Source: Streptomyces spongiae (lineage in GTDB: Bacteria; Actinomycetota; Actinomycetes; Streptomycetales; Streptomycetaceae). From it: 64,000 nt of DNA. A program made the position numbers and the translations under genes. This document shows, one piece after another, positions 1 to 8,663 of this stretch; within the stretch, counting starts at the first letter, position 1, and every line of letters starts with the position of its first letter. The stretch covers positions 1 to 64,000 of the forward strand of contig NZ_VJZC01000006.1 in assembly GCF_009377185.1 (NCBI RefSeq), given 5' to 3'. Below the pieces are notes generated by a model. That model was not told the origin of the DNA. It saw only the letters and a program-made list of their open reading frames with translations, and did no database searches.

Positions 1-152
1 GCTGGAGACTGACCCGGCCCCGTGGGGGACGTGGGGAGGTCCCCGGGGCGGCCGAGGCATCCCCCGCGCATATCTGACGTCGGGTCACCGCCCCGACACC
101 CGCACATGGTCACGCACCCAACCATCACTTTGCCGAGAAGACCTTACTTCCG

Positions 153-1685
153 TCACCGAACTCCCGCGGGCCTCTGGGCTTTGGCTGATTGGGCCAGCAT
201 CATGCGGAACACTTTGTCGTCCAAGCTGCGGACCTGCAGGGCCTTTCCGACGACCCGAGCTCCCATAGCGGAGGCCCTGTCCAGGGGAAAGGCTGCTCGG
301 ACGTAGGAGTAGGCCTCGTCGAGACTCTGGTCGGTTGCCGCCGTGAGGATGCGCTCGGCAGCCACCTGTAGACGTGTCCCAAGCTCCTTCGAACCGGCGA
401 CTACCAGCTGCCCGTCCCTCTTGACGATTCTGCCATTGACCATCACCAGTTCGACGTCGCCGGCTCCGGCTTGCAGGGCCACGGTCTTCACCGGGTCGAG
501 AACCGGCGACAGATGTGTTGCGCCCGCGCGCACAAGGATGAGGTCGGCGCACTTGCCCACTTCCAGCGTACCCACCTCGCGGTCCAGGCCGGCCGCGCGA
601 GCGCCGTCGATCGTGGCGGCGCGCACTGCGTCGTCGGCCGTCAGGTGCAGCTTCTCGGGCATGATCCCGCGCTTGCCGAGCTTGTCGTTGACCGCCATAC
701 GCCCGGCCGCCAGGGCCAGTCGCATCTGGGTGAAAAGGTCGCCGGAACCTCCCGACACGATGTCTACTCCCAGACCGCAGGCCACTCCGGCATGGCGTGC
801 ACTGGGCCAGATGGAGGTCCCCATGCCCATCTGCATCTCGCTCTCCGGGGCCACCGAGATCGACGCTCCGACGCTTGCGATGCGTGCCAGGTCGCCGCTG
901 GTGAGGGCGTTGCCGTGCACGAACAGTGTGCGGTCATCAACGAGCCCCTTCGCCAGCAGTCGGGTGACATACCGAGTGCCCCGCGTGAAGGGGCCGTTGG
1001 CGACGTGGACCGTGAAGCGATGCGCGTCCAGGCTCCGGGCCAGTTCCACCTCGGGCACGGTGTAGTGCAGGGGGGCGAAGAGGAATTCGCTGCCACTGAT
1101 ACCAAATCGGATCAGCCCATCGCTGGCGGGCAACCGCTCGGTGCGGAACCTCTCGGCGTCCTGGTGTCGCCAGCGGGAGGTGTAGGCCCGCTCGGTGTCG
1201 ATGGGTACGCCTGGGTCCGGGACGTCGGCCAAGCCGTAGCAGTAGACCGCCCTGATCCCTGTCTTCTCCAGACCCGTCAGCAATGCGTCGGCATGGTCGG
1301 GCGTGGCAACCAGATGGGAGTGGTCGACCACCGTCGTCACTCCCGCGTTCAGCGCGTCCAAGGCGCCGGCGTAGTTGCCCAGCTCAGCATCACTCGCTGT
1401 GAAGTGGGGGGCGTAGCCGTAACGGGCCAAGGCCATGTAGTCGTACAGCGTCCCGTCCGCCAACCTGGCTCGCAGCAGCGACTGCCACGTGTGTCGATGT
1501 GTATCGACCATGCCCGGCATCACGATGCCACCGCCGGCGTCGACAATCTCGGCATCGGTGACACCGAGGTCGCGCCCGATTGCGGCGATGCGCCCTCCCT
1601 CGATCAGGAGCTGGCCGACTCCGGGAGGGGCTGGCTCGGCCAAGGTCAGCAGGTTGGCGTTGGTGATCAGTGTGCGTTGGGACAT
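153..1685 (-). CDS. Amidohydrolase-superfamily hydrolase (chlorohydrolase/deaminase type)
   Basis: A 510-residue cytosolic metal-dependent hydrolase of the amidohydrolase superfamily, most like the AtzA/TrzN/SsnA group, which removes amino, alkylamino or chloro groups from ring compounds. The composite beta-sandwich is followed by the metal motif THRH near residue 62. Other likely ligands lie in the FVHGN stretch and the LGVDIVSGG stretch. Length is normal for the group. The ATG at 1685 follows a good ribosome site, GAGGTGG. It lies 25 bases downstream of a decayed monooxygenase fragment and reads the same way as the relic catabolic cluster, so it may have been the last gene of that cluster. 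The substrate cannot be read from sequence. It is the only intact large gene in this relic. Confidence 0.85.
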   Translation of the reverse strand: MSQRTLITNANLLTLAEPAPPGVGQLLIEGGRIAAIGRDLGVTDAEIVDAGGGIVMPGMVDTHRHTWQSLLRARLADGTLYDYMALARYGYAPHFTASDAELGNYAGALDALNAGVTTVVDHSHLVATPDHADALLTGLEKTGIRAVYCYGLADVPDPGVPIDTERAYTSRWRHQDAERFRTERLPASDGLIRFGISGSEFLFAPLHYTVPEVELARSLDAHRFTVHVANGPFTRGTRYVTRLLAKGLVDDRTLFVHGNALTSGDLARIASVGASISVAPESEMQMGMGTSIWPSARHAGVACGLGVDIVSGGSGDLFTQMRLALAAGRMAVNDKLGKRGIMPEKLHLTADDAVRAATIDGARAAGLDREVGTLEVGKCADLILVRAGATHLSPVLDPVKTVALQAGAGDVELVMVNGRIVKRDGQLVVAGSKELGTRLQVAAERILTAATDQSLDEAYSYVRAAFPLDRASAMGARVVGKALQVRSLDDKVFRMMLAQSAKAQRPAGVR

Positions 1686-1709
1686 GGATCCACCTCGGTT
1701 CGTTTGCGG

Positions 1710-1910
1710 CTAGCCACGGCTAGCTGGGGCTGTTGGCTGGTCCTGGAGGTGATTCGGGCCACCGGGACCTAGGGGTGCGCGCGGCCAATCGCAGGATGCG
1801 CGGAAGCCTCGACACCGAGGCACCAGGGACTCGACGCCGTGCCGGCCGAGCAGCGCCGCGGCGGTCAGCCCGGTCGGGCCCGCACCGACGATGACCACGG
1901 GCACCTTCAC
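1710..1910 (-). pseudogene. FAD-dependent monooxygenase, N-terminal relic
   Basis: The first residues, VPVVIVGAGPTGLTAAALL, form the FAD-binding GxGxxG fold and match the start of the intact hydroxylase at 8660-10240. After about 30 residues the match breaks up across two frames, and the reading frame runs out before the amidohydrolase. The start codon overlaps the stop of the DoxX gene, the same ATGA coupling seen between genes of the intact operon. About 90 percent of the usual enzyme is missing, so no function is expected. Confidence 0.75.
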
Positions 1911-2257
1911 GGCGACACCCCGAGGGCCACGAGGTAGCCGACGACGAGCGCCGCGCAGACCAGCGCCGGCACGAGGTCGCGGCCACGGTCCCGGTTGCGC
2001 ACGTGCGTGATGAGGGCGCCGACGAGCAGGAGGAGCAGGCCGACACCTGCCAGGACGCCTAGCATCGGCACGGCCAAGCCGAGCAGGAGCCCGGCGGCTC
2101 CGGCGATCTCCAACGCACCGATGCCTCGGTAGGCGGTGACGGAGAACCCGCCATGCGCAGCGCGTTCCCGCATGGGCGCTAGCGCGAACAGCTTGGCCGC
2201 ACCGAAAAGGAAGAAGACGGCCGCCACGAGGACGGACAGGACGATCAGGACGGTCAT
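1907..2257 (-). CDS. DoxX-like integral membrane protein (copy A)
   Basis: A small protein of 116 residues with about four hydrophobic helices, matching the DoxX/DUF4267-like family found beside oxygenases and redox enzymes. I chose the ATG at 2257 because it follows AGGAAA and gives the family-typical start MTVLIVLSVLVAAVFF; the longer upstream extension is basic and out of character. It is about as long as the copies at 6090-6434 and 27372-27725 and similar throughout, including the GALEIAGAAGLLLGLAVP segment. It is intact although its neighbours on both sides are relics. Its role is unknown; a support function for membrane redox chemistry is only inference from context. Confidence 0.8.
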   Translation of the reverse strand: MTVLIVLSVLVAAVFFLFGAAKLFALAPMRERAAHGGFSVTAYRGIGALEIAGAAGLLLGLAVPMLGVLAGVGLLLLLVGALITHVRNRDRGRDLVPALVCAALVVGYLVALGVSP

Positions 2258-2502
2258 GAGTTTCCTTTGAACGTCAAAGCGGCGGTCACGGGCAGTGCGT
2301 ATAGCACCGTGACGGCCTTCGGCGCGGCGGCGTGCTCGAGTACCCGGTCGGCGGCCCAACCGAGCAGGTCGTTCTCGGCCGCCGTGGCGCCGGGCGTGAG
2401 GGTCACATAGGCGACGGGCACCTCACCGGCGTGCTCGTCGGGACGAGCGACCGCGCCGTCAGCGGTGCCCCGCAGGTGCAGCTCGTGCCTGGTGCTGAGC
2501 AC
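2254..2502 (-). pseudogene. Dioxygenase/acyl-CoA synthetase fusion relic
   Basis: The first dozen residues (STRHELHLRGT) continue the VOC dioxygenase relic in a shifted frame. The rest matches the C-terminal subdomain of a fatty-acyl-CoA-synthetase-type AMP ligase: GEVPVAYVTLTPG, then AAPKAVTVLYALPVTA. The lysine-containing end is degraded (FKGNS). It is therefore a deletion joint between two genes. The ligase type differs from the acetoacetyl-CoA synthetase of the intact operon. Its stop overlaps the start of the DoxX gene. Confidence 0.65.
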
Positions 2503-2671
2503 GGTGAACCCGGGCCCGGGCGAACACCTCCGCCCGCTCCAGGTCCGGCTTCTCGAACTCCAGCCAGGCCAGGTCCCGCACCTTGATCACCGGGTTCGCG
2601 CCCCGGCCGGGGTGCTCGCCCGCGAGCGCGGCGTGCCCGCTGTGTAGATCTCCCACGGCTACTCCCTCCAT
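2459..2671 (-). pseudogene. Extradiol/VOC dioxygenase, N-terminal relic (copy A)
   Basis: The segment GEHPGRGANPVIKV, followed by DLAWLEFEKPDLERAEVFAR, is nearly the same as residues 30-65 of the intact dioxygenase at 11195-12349. A frameshift follows, then the reading passes into a ligase fragment. The start may be the ATG at 2671 or a GTG a few codons inside that has GGAGGG upstream. Neither catalytic metal site is left. It lies directly downstream of the promoter-operator described at 2681-2738, as the intact copy does. Confidence 0.75.
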
Positions 2672-2680
2672 TCACATTGA

Positions 2681-2738
2681 TGACGACATCGTCAGTTACG
2701 AGCATATCGTCAGTCAAGAGTTTCTGACGATTTAATCA
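2681..2738. promoter_or_regulatory. Paired TetR-type operators and promoter, locus A
   Basis: Between the divergent dioxygenase relic and TetR gene lie two copies of a 6-2-6 inverted repeat. One is TGACGACATCGTCA (2681-2694, perfect); the other is TGACGATTTAATCA (2725-2738, one mismatch). On the minus strand, TTGACT (2717-2712) is spaced 17-18 bases from GACGAT (2693-2688), so the proximal operator covers the -10 box. A further pair, ATCGTCAG and CTGACGAT, lies at 2706-2713 and 2724-2731. The same layout occurs at three other loci in this window. Confidence 0.75.
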
Positions 2739-2792
2739 ATGGTGACGCGATGGGCTACGATGCGGCGACGACGAGCTGAGACGGGAGCACGG

Positions 2793-3449
2793 ATGCCGGA
2801 GCACGCTCCGAGCCGAGTGGAACAGCGCAAGGCGCGCACCCGCGCAGCCCTGATCCGAGCGGCCCAGGCGTTCATCGCGGAGGGGAAGACCGCGGTGCCG
2901 ATCCTGGAGATCACCCAGGCCGCGGACGTCGGGATGGGGACGTTCTACAACCACTTCGAGACGAAGGAGCAGCTCTACCAGGCCGCGGTCGAGAACGCCC
3001 TCGACACGTTCGGCGCCCTGCTGGACGAGCTGACAACCGGCCTCGACGACCCGGCACAGGTCTTCGCGCAGGGCTTCCGGCTGACCGGGCGCCTGCACCG
3101 GAGACACCCGGAACTCAGCAAGGTCCTCCTGCACTTCGGGCTTGAACTCGCCACCTCGGAGAACGGGCTCGCTCCCCGCGCCCGCCGCGACATCGAGGCA
3201 GCCGTGCGCGCGGGCCGCTTCACCGTCGGTGACACCGAACTCGCCATGGTCACGGTCGCCGGGGCCGTCCTCGGCCTCGCTCAACTGCTACACCATCAGC
3301 CCGAGCGCGACGACGCCGCGGCAACGGACCGTGTGACCGAGGACCTGCTGCACATGCTCGGCCTCACCGCGGCCGAAGCCCACGAGATCTGCAGCCGACC
3401 ACTGCCCGACCTCGACACCACCGCGACCGGGCCGGACTCCGTCGCCTGA
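2793..3449 (+). CDS. TetR-family transcriptional regulator (copy A)
   Basis: A 218-residue repressor. The N-terminal helix-turn-helix spans about residues 8-55 (RTRAALIRAAQ, then ADVGMGTFYNHFETKEQLY). The C-terminal ligand and dimer domain resembles, more distantly, the TetR proteins at 12487-13122 and 25738-26418, including the TFYNHF signature and the HPEL segment. The ATG at 2793 was chosen because it follows GGGAG and removes an arginine-rich extension. It is divergent from the relic catabolic cluster and has the paired operators in its promoter region, so it probably represses itself and that cluster. It is intact even though the cluster it faces is not. Confidence 0.9.
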   Translation: MPEHAPSRVEQRKARTRAALIRAAQAFIAEGKTAVPILEITQAADVGMGTFYNHFETKEQLYQAAVENALDTFGALLDELTTGLDDPAQVFAQGFRLTGRLHRRHPELSKVLLHFGLELATSENGLAPRARRDIEAAVRAGRFTVGDTELAMVTVAGAVLGLAQLLHHQPERDDAAATDRVTEDLLHMLGLTAAEAHEICSRPLPDLDTTATGPDSVA

Positions 3450-3504
3450 ACGCAGCCGCGCCTCGAAGAGAATCACACTGTCCAGCAGAACGGCCATGGT
3501 TGCC

Positions 3505-4656
3505 TCACCGCGCGGGGACGGAGCCGGCCAGTGCGCGCAGCGCGGCGACAGGCTTGCGCAGGCCGTAGGCGACGACGGTGGAGTGGCCGCCGGAGTGACG
3601 CCAGGTGAGCAGGGCCCGCCCGTCGGTCACCCTGCCGTCCACCGTGGTGGGCTCACCGACGAGCGGTAGGGGGCCCACGACTTTGAGAGTGAGGCCTGCG
3701 ATCTCGGTCCAGAAGTAGTCATCCTGAACCGGTCCTGTCGGCGAAAGCCCGAGGGCGGAGGCGGCGGCGAGCCTGCCCTGGGCGACAGCATTGGACCAGA
3801 ACGGTGCGCGCCGCTCGGGGTGGGTGCCGTCGGCGCGGAGGTAGGTGACGTCACCGGCGGCGAACACGTTGGGGACGGATGTGGTGCAAGCGGAGTCGAT
3901 GCCGACTCCGAGACGGTCGGCCAGGCCCGTGCGCGGCAGCCAGTCGGTGCAGGGCGTCTCCCCTGCACAGGTCACCACGAGGTCCGCGGTCAGCTCGGTT
4001 CCGTCGGGCAGCGTGACGCCGTGGACGGGGTCACCGGCGAGCGTCGCGAAGCCGGCGGTCTGCAGGAAGCGGATACCGTGCGCCGCGGCACGTTCGGTGA
4101 TCGCGACGGACAGATGACTGCCGAGTATCCGCTCGAGCGGACGGTCCACGTCCAGGACGGTGACGGGGACGCCGCGGGCGGCGCAGGCCGTGGCCACCTC
4201 CATGCCGAGGAAGCCCGCTCCGACCACGAGGGCTGAGCGTGCGGTTTCCAGGCGGGTGCGCAGCCGGCGGGCGTCGTCCAGCGTGCGCAGCACCAGTTCG
4301 CCACGCTGGCCGGGCGCTGCGAGCCTGCGGGCCGCTGCGCCGGTGGCGATGATCAGCGCGTCGTAGCCGAACTCGCGGCCATCGTCGGTCGTCACGGTGC
4401 GGCGATCTGTGTGGGCCGCGGTGGCGGCCGAGCGGACGACCCGGACATCGAGCCCGTCGAGGTCTTGTCTGATGGTGTCGTCAGTGGCGGGGTCCTTGAG
4501 GACTGTCTTGGACAGGGACGGGCGCGAGTAGGCCCCGTGTGTCTCGGCGCCGATGATCGTGACGCGGCCGCTGTGGCCGAGTGCGCGCAGCTCCCGCGCG
4601 GCGGTGGTGCCGGCCAGCGACTCACCGACGATGAGCACCGAACGGGCGGATGTCAT
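3505..4656 (-). CDS. Ferredoxin reductase, FAD/NAD(P)-dependent (copy B)
   Basis: A 383-residue pyridine-nucleotide-disulfide-oxidoreductase-fold enzyme that passes electrons from NAD(P)H to the adjacent ferredoxin. It has an N-terminal FAD motif (LIVGESLAGTTAARELR), a central NAD motif (ALVVGAGFLGMEVA), and the FAD-closing motif VFAAGDVTYL near residue 270. The C-terminal reductase domain is present. The start is the ATG at 4656, which overlaps the ferredoxin stop (ATGA), so the two are translationally coupled. It is the last gene of the catabolic operon. An upstream open extension through the ferredoxin region is not real. A frameshifted sister copy lies at 31689-32840. Confidence 0.92.
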   Translation of the reverse strand: MTSARSVLIVGESLAGTTAARELRALGHSGRVTIIGAETHGAYSRPSLSKTVLKDPATDDTIRQDLDGLDVRVVRSAATAAHTDRRTVTTDDGREFGYDALIIATGAAARRLAAPGQRGELVLRTLDDARRLRTRLETARSALVVGAGFLGMEVATACAARGVPVTVLDVDRPLERILGSHLSVAITERAAAHGIRFLQTAGFATLAGDPVHGVTLPDGTELTADLVVTCAGETPCTDWLPRTGLADRLGVGIDSACTTSVPNVFAAGDVTYLRADGTHPERRAPFWSNAVAQGRLAAASALGLSPTGPVQDDYFWTEIAGLTLKVVGPLPLVGEPTTVDGRVTDGRALLTWRHSGGHSTVVAYGLRKPVAALRALAGSVPAR

Positions 4657-4850
4657 GGCTGCACCCGCAAGGCGGCGACCGGGCACACGTTGACAGCCGC
4701 ACGGGCTGCGGGCGTGTGTTCGTCGGGTACTTCCAAGTCCTCGAAGTGGTAGGTGAGTTCGGCGTCGTCGTCCAGGGAGAAGACGTCGGGGGCCTGGTCG
4801 GCGCACAGGCCGTGACCTTCGCAGCGGGCGTAGTCGACGGAGATCTTCAT
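4653..4850 (-). CDS. 3Fe-4S ferredoxin (copy B)
   Basis: A 65-residue ferredoxin of the type that serves actinobacterial cytochromes P450. Cysteines occur as CEGHGLC near the N-terminus and CP near residue 56. The histidine in CxxHxxC replaces the fourth cysteine of a 4Fe-4S cluster, so a 3Fe-4S cluster is expected. The ATG at 4850 gives the usual MKISVDYARCEGHG start. It sits between the P450 and reductase genes, forming a complete three-part electron chain. Confidence 0.95.
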   Translation of the reverse strand: MKISVDYARCEGHGLCADQAPDVFSLDDDAELTYHFEDLEVPDEHTPAARAAVNVCPVAALRVQP

Positions 4851-4882
4851 GGGGCTGTCCTTGAGCGGGGATGTGCGGGGTG

Positions 4883-6067
4883 TCAGGCGGGGATGAACTG
4901 GAGCGGGAGCCGCTCGTAGCGGTGAATGATGTTGTTGAGGGCCCACTCAGGAGTGCCGGTGAGCTCGATGCGGTCCACGCGTGCGACCAGAGCGCGCAGT
5001 ATCGCGGAAGTCTCCAGGCGGGCCAGTCCTTGGCCGGCGCAGCCGTGGGTGCCCTGTCCGAAGCCGAGTTGGCGGGCGGCGTCGCGGCGGATGTCGAAGG
5101 TGTCCGGGGCCTCCCACTCCAGCGCGTCGCGGTTGGCGGAGCCGTAGAGGACGAGCACCCGGGAGCCCTTGGGGATCGCGTGGCCGGCGATGGTCGTGTC
5201 GCGGGCGGCAGTGCGGGTGAAGGCCCGGATCGGGGACTCGTAGCGGACGACCTCGTTGACCGCGTTGGGGATGCGTCCGGGGTCCTCCTTGAGCAGCCGC
5301 CACTGTTCGGGGTGGGTGGCGAACAGGTGCAGGGCGCTGGCAATGGCGCTGATGGTGGTGTCCAGCGACGGCGACAGGTAGTCGATCATCAGCGTGGCGC
5401 ATTCGGCCGGCAGGAGCTCGCCCTGGTCGGCCGCGCAGAGCAGGTCATGCCCCATGCTGCCTTCGAGAACCGATCGTTCCCGGACGACGCGGCGGGCGTA
5501 GCGCATCATGCCGAGGGACGACGGAAGGGTGCGCACGGCCTGCCGGTTGAACGGACCCAGGCCGTTGAAGGCGGCGCCGGCCCAGCGCAGCAGGTGTTCA
5601 CGGCCCTCCTGGGGCCAGCCGACGAGGTCGGGTACGACGGACAGTGGCAGTGCCATGGCCATCTCGGCCCCGTCGACGGCCCGGCGCGCGATGGCTGCCT
5701 CGACGACCTCGGCCGCCTTTTCCTCCACCGCGGCGGTCAAGGAACGCAGCGCCCGAGGGGTGAGACGGTGGGCGACGAGAGCGCGGCGACGTGCATGGTC
5801 GTCGCCGTCGCTGTAGAGGGTGGTGCCCTGCCCCAGGCGGTTGGCGATGGGGTTGAGAGCGACGCCTTCGCCGGAAACGAAGGTGTCGTCGTCGAGCAGA
5901 ACGGCCTTGCACTGCTCATATCTCGGCAGAGCGTAGACCTTGTGCTTGGTCAACCAGACCACGGGCCCGAGTGCACGCAGCCGGACGTAGTGCGGATGGG
6001 TGTCGCGGATGGCTGCGGCCGAGTAGAGGTCGGGCCGGTAGGCGGGGATGTCCGTGCGGGTGGGCAT
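4883..6067 (-). CDS. Cytochrome P450 (copy B, intact)
   Basis: A 394-residue soluble bacterial P450. The I-helix stretch is DYLSPSLDTTISAI, with an unusual serine-rich oxygen-binding groove in place of the common AGxxT. The K-helix ExxR is in NEVVRYESP, and the heme-binding loop is FGQGTHGCAGQGLARLE with the axial cysteine. The ATG at 6067 follows GAAGGGGG. Next downstream are ferredoxin and reductase; upstream is DoxX. It probably hydroxylates or demethylates the operon substrate or an entry compound; the true substrate is unknown. The sister gene at 30272-31452 is broken. Confidence 0.95.
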   Translation of the reverse strand: MPTRTDIPAYRPDLYSAAAIRDTHPHYVRLRALGPVVWLTKHKVYALPRYEQCKAVLLDDDTFVSGEGVALNPIANRLGQGTTLYSDGDDHARRRALVAHRLTPRALRSLTAAVEEKAAEVVEAAIARRAVDGAEMAMALPLSVVPDLVGWPQEGREHLLRWAGAAFNGLGPFNRQAVRTLPSSLGMMRYARRVVRERSVLEGSMGHDLLCAADQGELLPAECATLMIDYLSPSLDTTISAIASALHLFATHPEQWRLLKEDPGRIPNAVNEVVRYESPIRAFTRTAARDTTIAGHAIPKGSRVLVLYGSANRDALEWEAPDTFDIRRDAARQLGFGQGTHGCAGQGLARLETSAILRALVARVDRIELTGTPEWALNNIIHRYERLPLQFIPA

Positions 6068-6089
6068 CGTGTTCCCCCTTCGAGGAAGG

Positions 6090-6434
6090 TCACGCGGTGA
6101 ACAGGGCTGCGAGGTAGGCGGCGACCAGTGCGGCGCACACGAGAGCAGGTGTGGCACCGCGCGCGTCACCGTTGCGCACATGGGTGATCACGGCTCCGGC
6201 CATGAGCAGCAACAGCCCGGCACCCGCCAGGCCGCCCAGCAGGGGTACGGCCAGCCCGAGCACGACCCCGGCGGCGCCTGCGACTTCCAGGGCACCGATG
6301 ACGCGATAGGCACTGACGGAGTGGCCGGATTCGGCGGCCTTCTCACGCATCGGCTTCAGGGCGAGCACCTTGGTCATACCGATGGCCAGAAAGGGCACGG
6401 CGACGAGGCAGGCGAGAACAATGGAAAGAATCAT
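6090..6434 (-). CDS. DoxX-like integral membrane protein (copy B)
   Basis: A 114-residue protein with about four hydrophobic helices, the middle copy of three in the window. It begins MILSIVLACLVAVPFLAIG and shares the segments ALKPMREKA and ALEVAGAAGVVLGLAVPLLGG with copies A and C. It lies 22 bases upstream of the P450 start and about 220 bases downstream of the ligase stop, so it is likely in the same transcript. Its steady linkage to the oxygenases across three loci suggests a role tied to the pathway, perhaps in membrane quinone or redox balance, but the sequence gives no active site. Confidence 0.85.
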   Translation of the reverse strand: MILSIVLACLVAVPFLAIGMTKVLALKPMREKAAESGHSVSAYRVIGALEVAGAAGVVLGLAVPLLGGLAGAGLLLLMAGAVITHVRNGDARGATPALVCAALVAAYLAALFTA

Positions 6435-6653
6435 GGTTTGTCCTGGGGGGCCGGGATGGTTGCGGGGGGTGTGCTGACGCGGCCGGCGATGCGGATCTCC
6501 GGCGGCCTGTAAGTCCGGCTGTCGGGGGCTGCGTCTCCGTGGAAGGGGGACCGGCGTCGGCTGGTTTCAGCGAGCGGGGTTGCGCAGGGACTGCGGCCGG
6601 GTGTGACGTGTGTGTTGGCGGCCGCTCGGGCGGCGGGCGCGCAGTCAGTGGTG

Positions 6654-8663
6654 TCATGCCTGGCTCCGGGGAGCGTCCATGGCCGTGTCGTGGGTGAGCA
6701 GGCGGTGGCGTTCGGCTCCCAGGCGGGCGAAGTGGTCAATGAGGTCGGGGATGTCGACCGTGGCCGGGTTGACGACCTGGTCGACGGGGGCGCCTTGCAG
6801 GAGGCGCTTGACGGGGACTTCGAGCTTTTTGCCGGTGCGGGTGTGAGGGATGCCGGGGACGGCGAGGATCTCGTCGGGCACGTGGCGGGGTGAGGCGCCG
6901 GTGCGGATCGCTTCGCGGACCTTCTCGCAGAGGGCGTCGTTCAGGACGGCCCCGTCAGCGAGGGCGACGAACAGGGGCATCCAGTAACCGCCGTCGGGCT
7001 CCTCCGCGCCGATGACCAGCGCCTCGGTGATCTCCGGGAGGCGTTCGACGACGTCATAAATATCGGCGCTGCCGAGGCGGACGCCGTTGCGGTTGAGGGT
7101 GGAGTCGGAGCGGCCGTGGACGATCACCGACCCGTGGGGGGTGACGGTGATCCAGTCGCCGTGCCGCCACGCACCGGGATACGTCGAGAAGTAGGCGTCG
7201 CGGTAGCGGCTTCCGTCGGGGTCGTTCCAGAAGTACAGCGGCATGGACGGCATCGGGCGGGTGATCACGAGCTCGCCGACCCGGCCTACGACGGGGAGGC
7301 CCTCCTCGTCGTAGGCGGCCAGCGCGACACCCAGGTAGGGGGCGGACAGTTCCCCGGGCCAGACCGCGGTGTTGGGCGCGCTGCCGGCGAAGCCGGAGAC
7401 GACGTCCGTACCGCCGCTGGTGGAGGCCAGCTGGACGCGTGGGCCTACGTGGTCGCGGGTCCAGGGGTAGGCGGAGGCCGGCAGCGTGGAGCCGGTGCAG
7501 CCGATGCCGCGTACCGATGACAGGTCGTGCGCGGAGGGGTCGATGCCGAACTTGGCCATGCCCAGCAGGTATTGGGGGCTGGTGCCGAAGACGCTGACCC
7601 GATGACGGGCCGCCAGCTCCCACAGGACGTCCGGGCGGGTAGAGGGGGCGGGGCTGCCGTCGTAGGTACAGGTGGTGGCGCCGGTCAGCAGAGTGGAGGC
7701 GACCAGGTTCCACATCATCCAGTGGGTGGTGGTGTACCAGAGCAGACGGTCGCCGGGGCCGAGGTCGGAGTGCAGGGCGAGGGTTTTGAGGTGTTCGAGC
7801 AGGACCCCGCCGTGGCCGTGGACGATGCCCTTGGGCAGACCGGTGGTGCCGGAGGAGAAGACGACCCACAGGGGGTGGTCGAACGGCACCGGCTGGCAGG
7901 CGAGCTCCTCGGTACGGGTCGAGGCGTCTTCCCAGGGGACGACCAGGGACGGGTAGGTCTGCGACGGCCAGGGCAGGCCGACGTGGTCGACCAGCACGGT
8001 GGCCTTCAAGGTCGGCAGGGATCCGGCGAGTTCGAGGGTGGCGTCGCGGCGGTCGTGGGTGGTGCCGTTGAAGAGGTAGCCGTCGGCGGCGATCAGGACG
8101 GTGGGTTCGAGCTGGGCGAACCGGTCGGCTGCGGCCTTGGGAGCGTAGTCCTGCCCGCACACCGACCACACGGCGCCCAGGCTGGCCGCGGCGAGGAACG
8201 CGACGATGGCGTGCGGGGTGTTGGGGAGGTATCCGACGACCCGGTCGCCCTGGCCGACGCCGAGGTCGCGGAAGGTCGCGGCGACGGATGCGACCAGGCG
8301 GCGCAGGCGTTCGCCGGTCAGCTGGTAACCGGAGCCGTTCTCGTCCAGTGCGATGATCGCGGGCCGGTCGTCGGTGAGGTTGCGCAGGGCGTGGTGGGCG
8401 TAGTTGAGGGTGGCGCCGGTGAACCAGCGGGCGCCGGGCATGCGTTCCTCGGCCAGCACCTGCTCGTACGGGGTGTCCGCGTCGATGTCGAAGTACTCCC
8501 ACACCGCGCCCCAGAAGCCCTCCAGGTCGGTGACCGACCACCGGTGCAGGGCGGCGTAGTCGGTGCCGTCCACCCCGACGTGACGGGCGAAGTCCATGAT
8601 GCGGCTGTCGGCGACGGCCTGCGGATCGGGCGTCGTGAAGGGGTCCGGGTACGGCCTGGTCAT
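6654..8663 (-). CDS. Acetoacetyl-CoA synthetase-type AMP ligase
   Basis: A 669-residue adenylate-forming enzyme, close in length and order to acetoacetyl-CoA synthetases. The phosphate-binding motif is FSSGTTGLPKGIVHGHGG. The hinge region carries STLNRNGVRLGSADIYDVV, and the catalytic lysine motif TRTGKKLEVPVKRLL lies near the C-terminus. It would activate a keto or related acid to its CoA thioester, using ATP. It starts within the stop of the hydroxylase gene (ATGA), so it is translationally coupled. In this operon it could activate a ring-cleavage product; that is inference. Parts of a sister gene lie, rearranged, at 26936-27375. Confidence 0.9.
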   Translation of the reverse strand: MTRPYPDPFTTPDPQAVADSRIMDFARHVGVDGTDYAALHRWSVTDLEGFWGAVWEYFDIDADTPYEQVLAEERMPGARWFTGATLNYAHHALRNLTDDRPAIIALDENGSGYQLTGERLRRLVASVAATFRDLGVGQGDRVVGYLPNTPHAIVAFLAAASLGAVWSVCGQDYAPKAAADRFAQLEPTVLIAADGYLFNGTTHDRRDATLELAGSLPTLKATVLVDHVGLPWPSQTYPSLVVPWEDASTRTEELACQPVPFDHPLWVVFSSGTTGLPKGIVHGHGGVLLEHLKTLALHSDLGPGDRLLWYTTTHWMMWNLVASTLLTGATTCTYDGSPAPSTRPDVLWELAARHRVSVFGTSPQYLLGMAKFGIDPSAHDLSSVRGIGCTGSTLPASAYPWTRDHVGPRVQLASTSGGTDVVSGFAGSAPNTAVWPGELSAPYLGVALAAYDEEGLPVVGRVGELVITRPMPSMPLYFWNDPDGSRYRDAYFSTYPGAWRHGDWITVTPHGSVIVHGRSDSTLNRNGVRLGSADIYDVVERLPEITEALVIGAEEPDGGYWMPLFVALADGAVLNDALCEKVREAIRTGASPRHVPDEILAVPGIPHTRTGKKLEVPVKRLLQGAPVDQVVNPATVDIPDLIDHFARLGAERHRLLTHDTAMDAPRSQA

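Noticed and set aside
3505-5343. A longer reductase starting near 5343
   Set aside because: The extension runs out of frame through the P450 and ferredoxin genes; the ATG at 4656 overlapping the ferredoxin stop gives the correct FAD-binding N-terminus.
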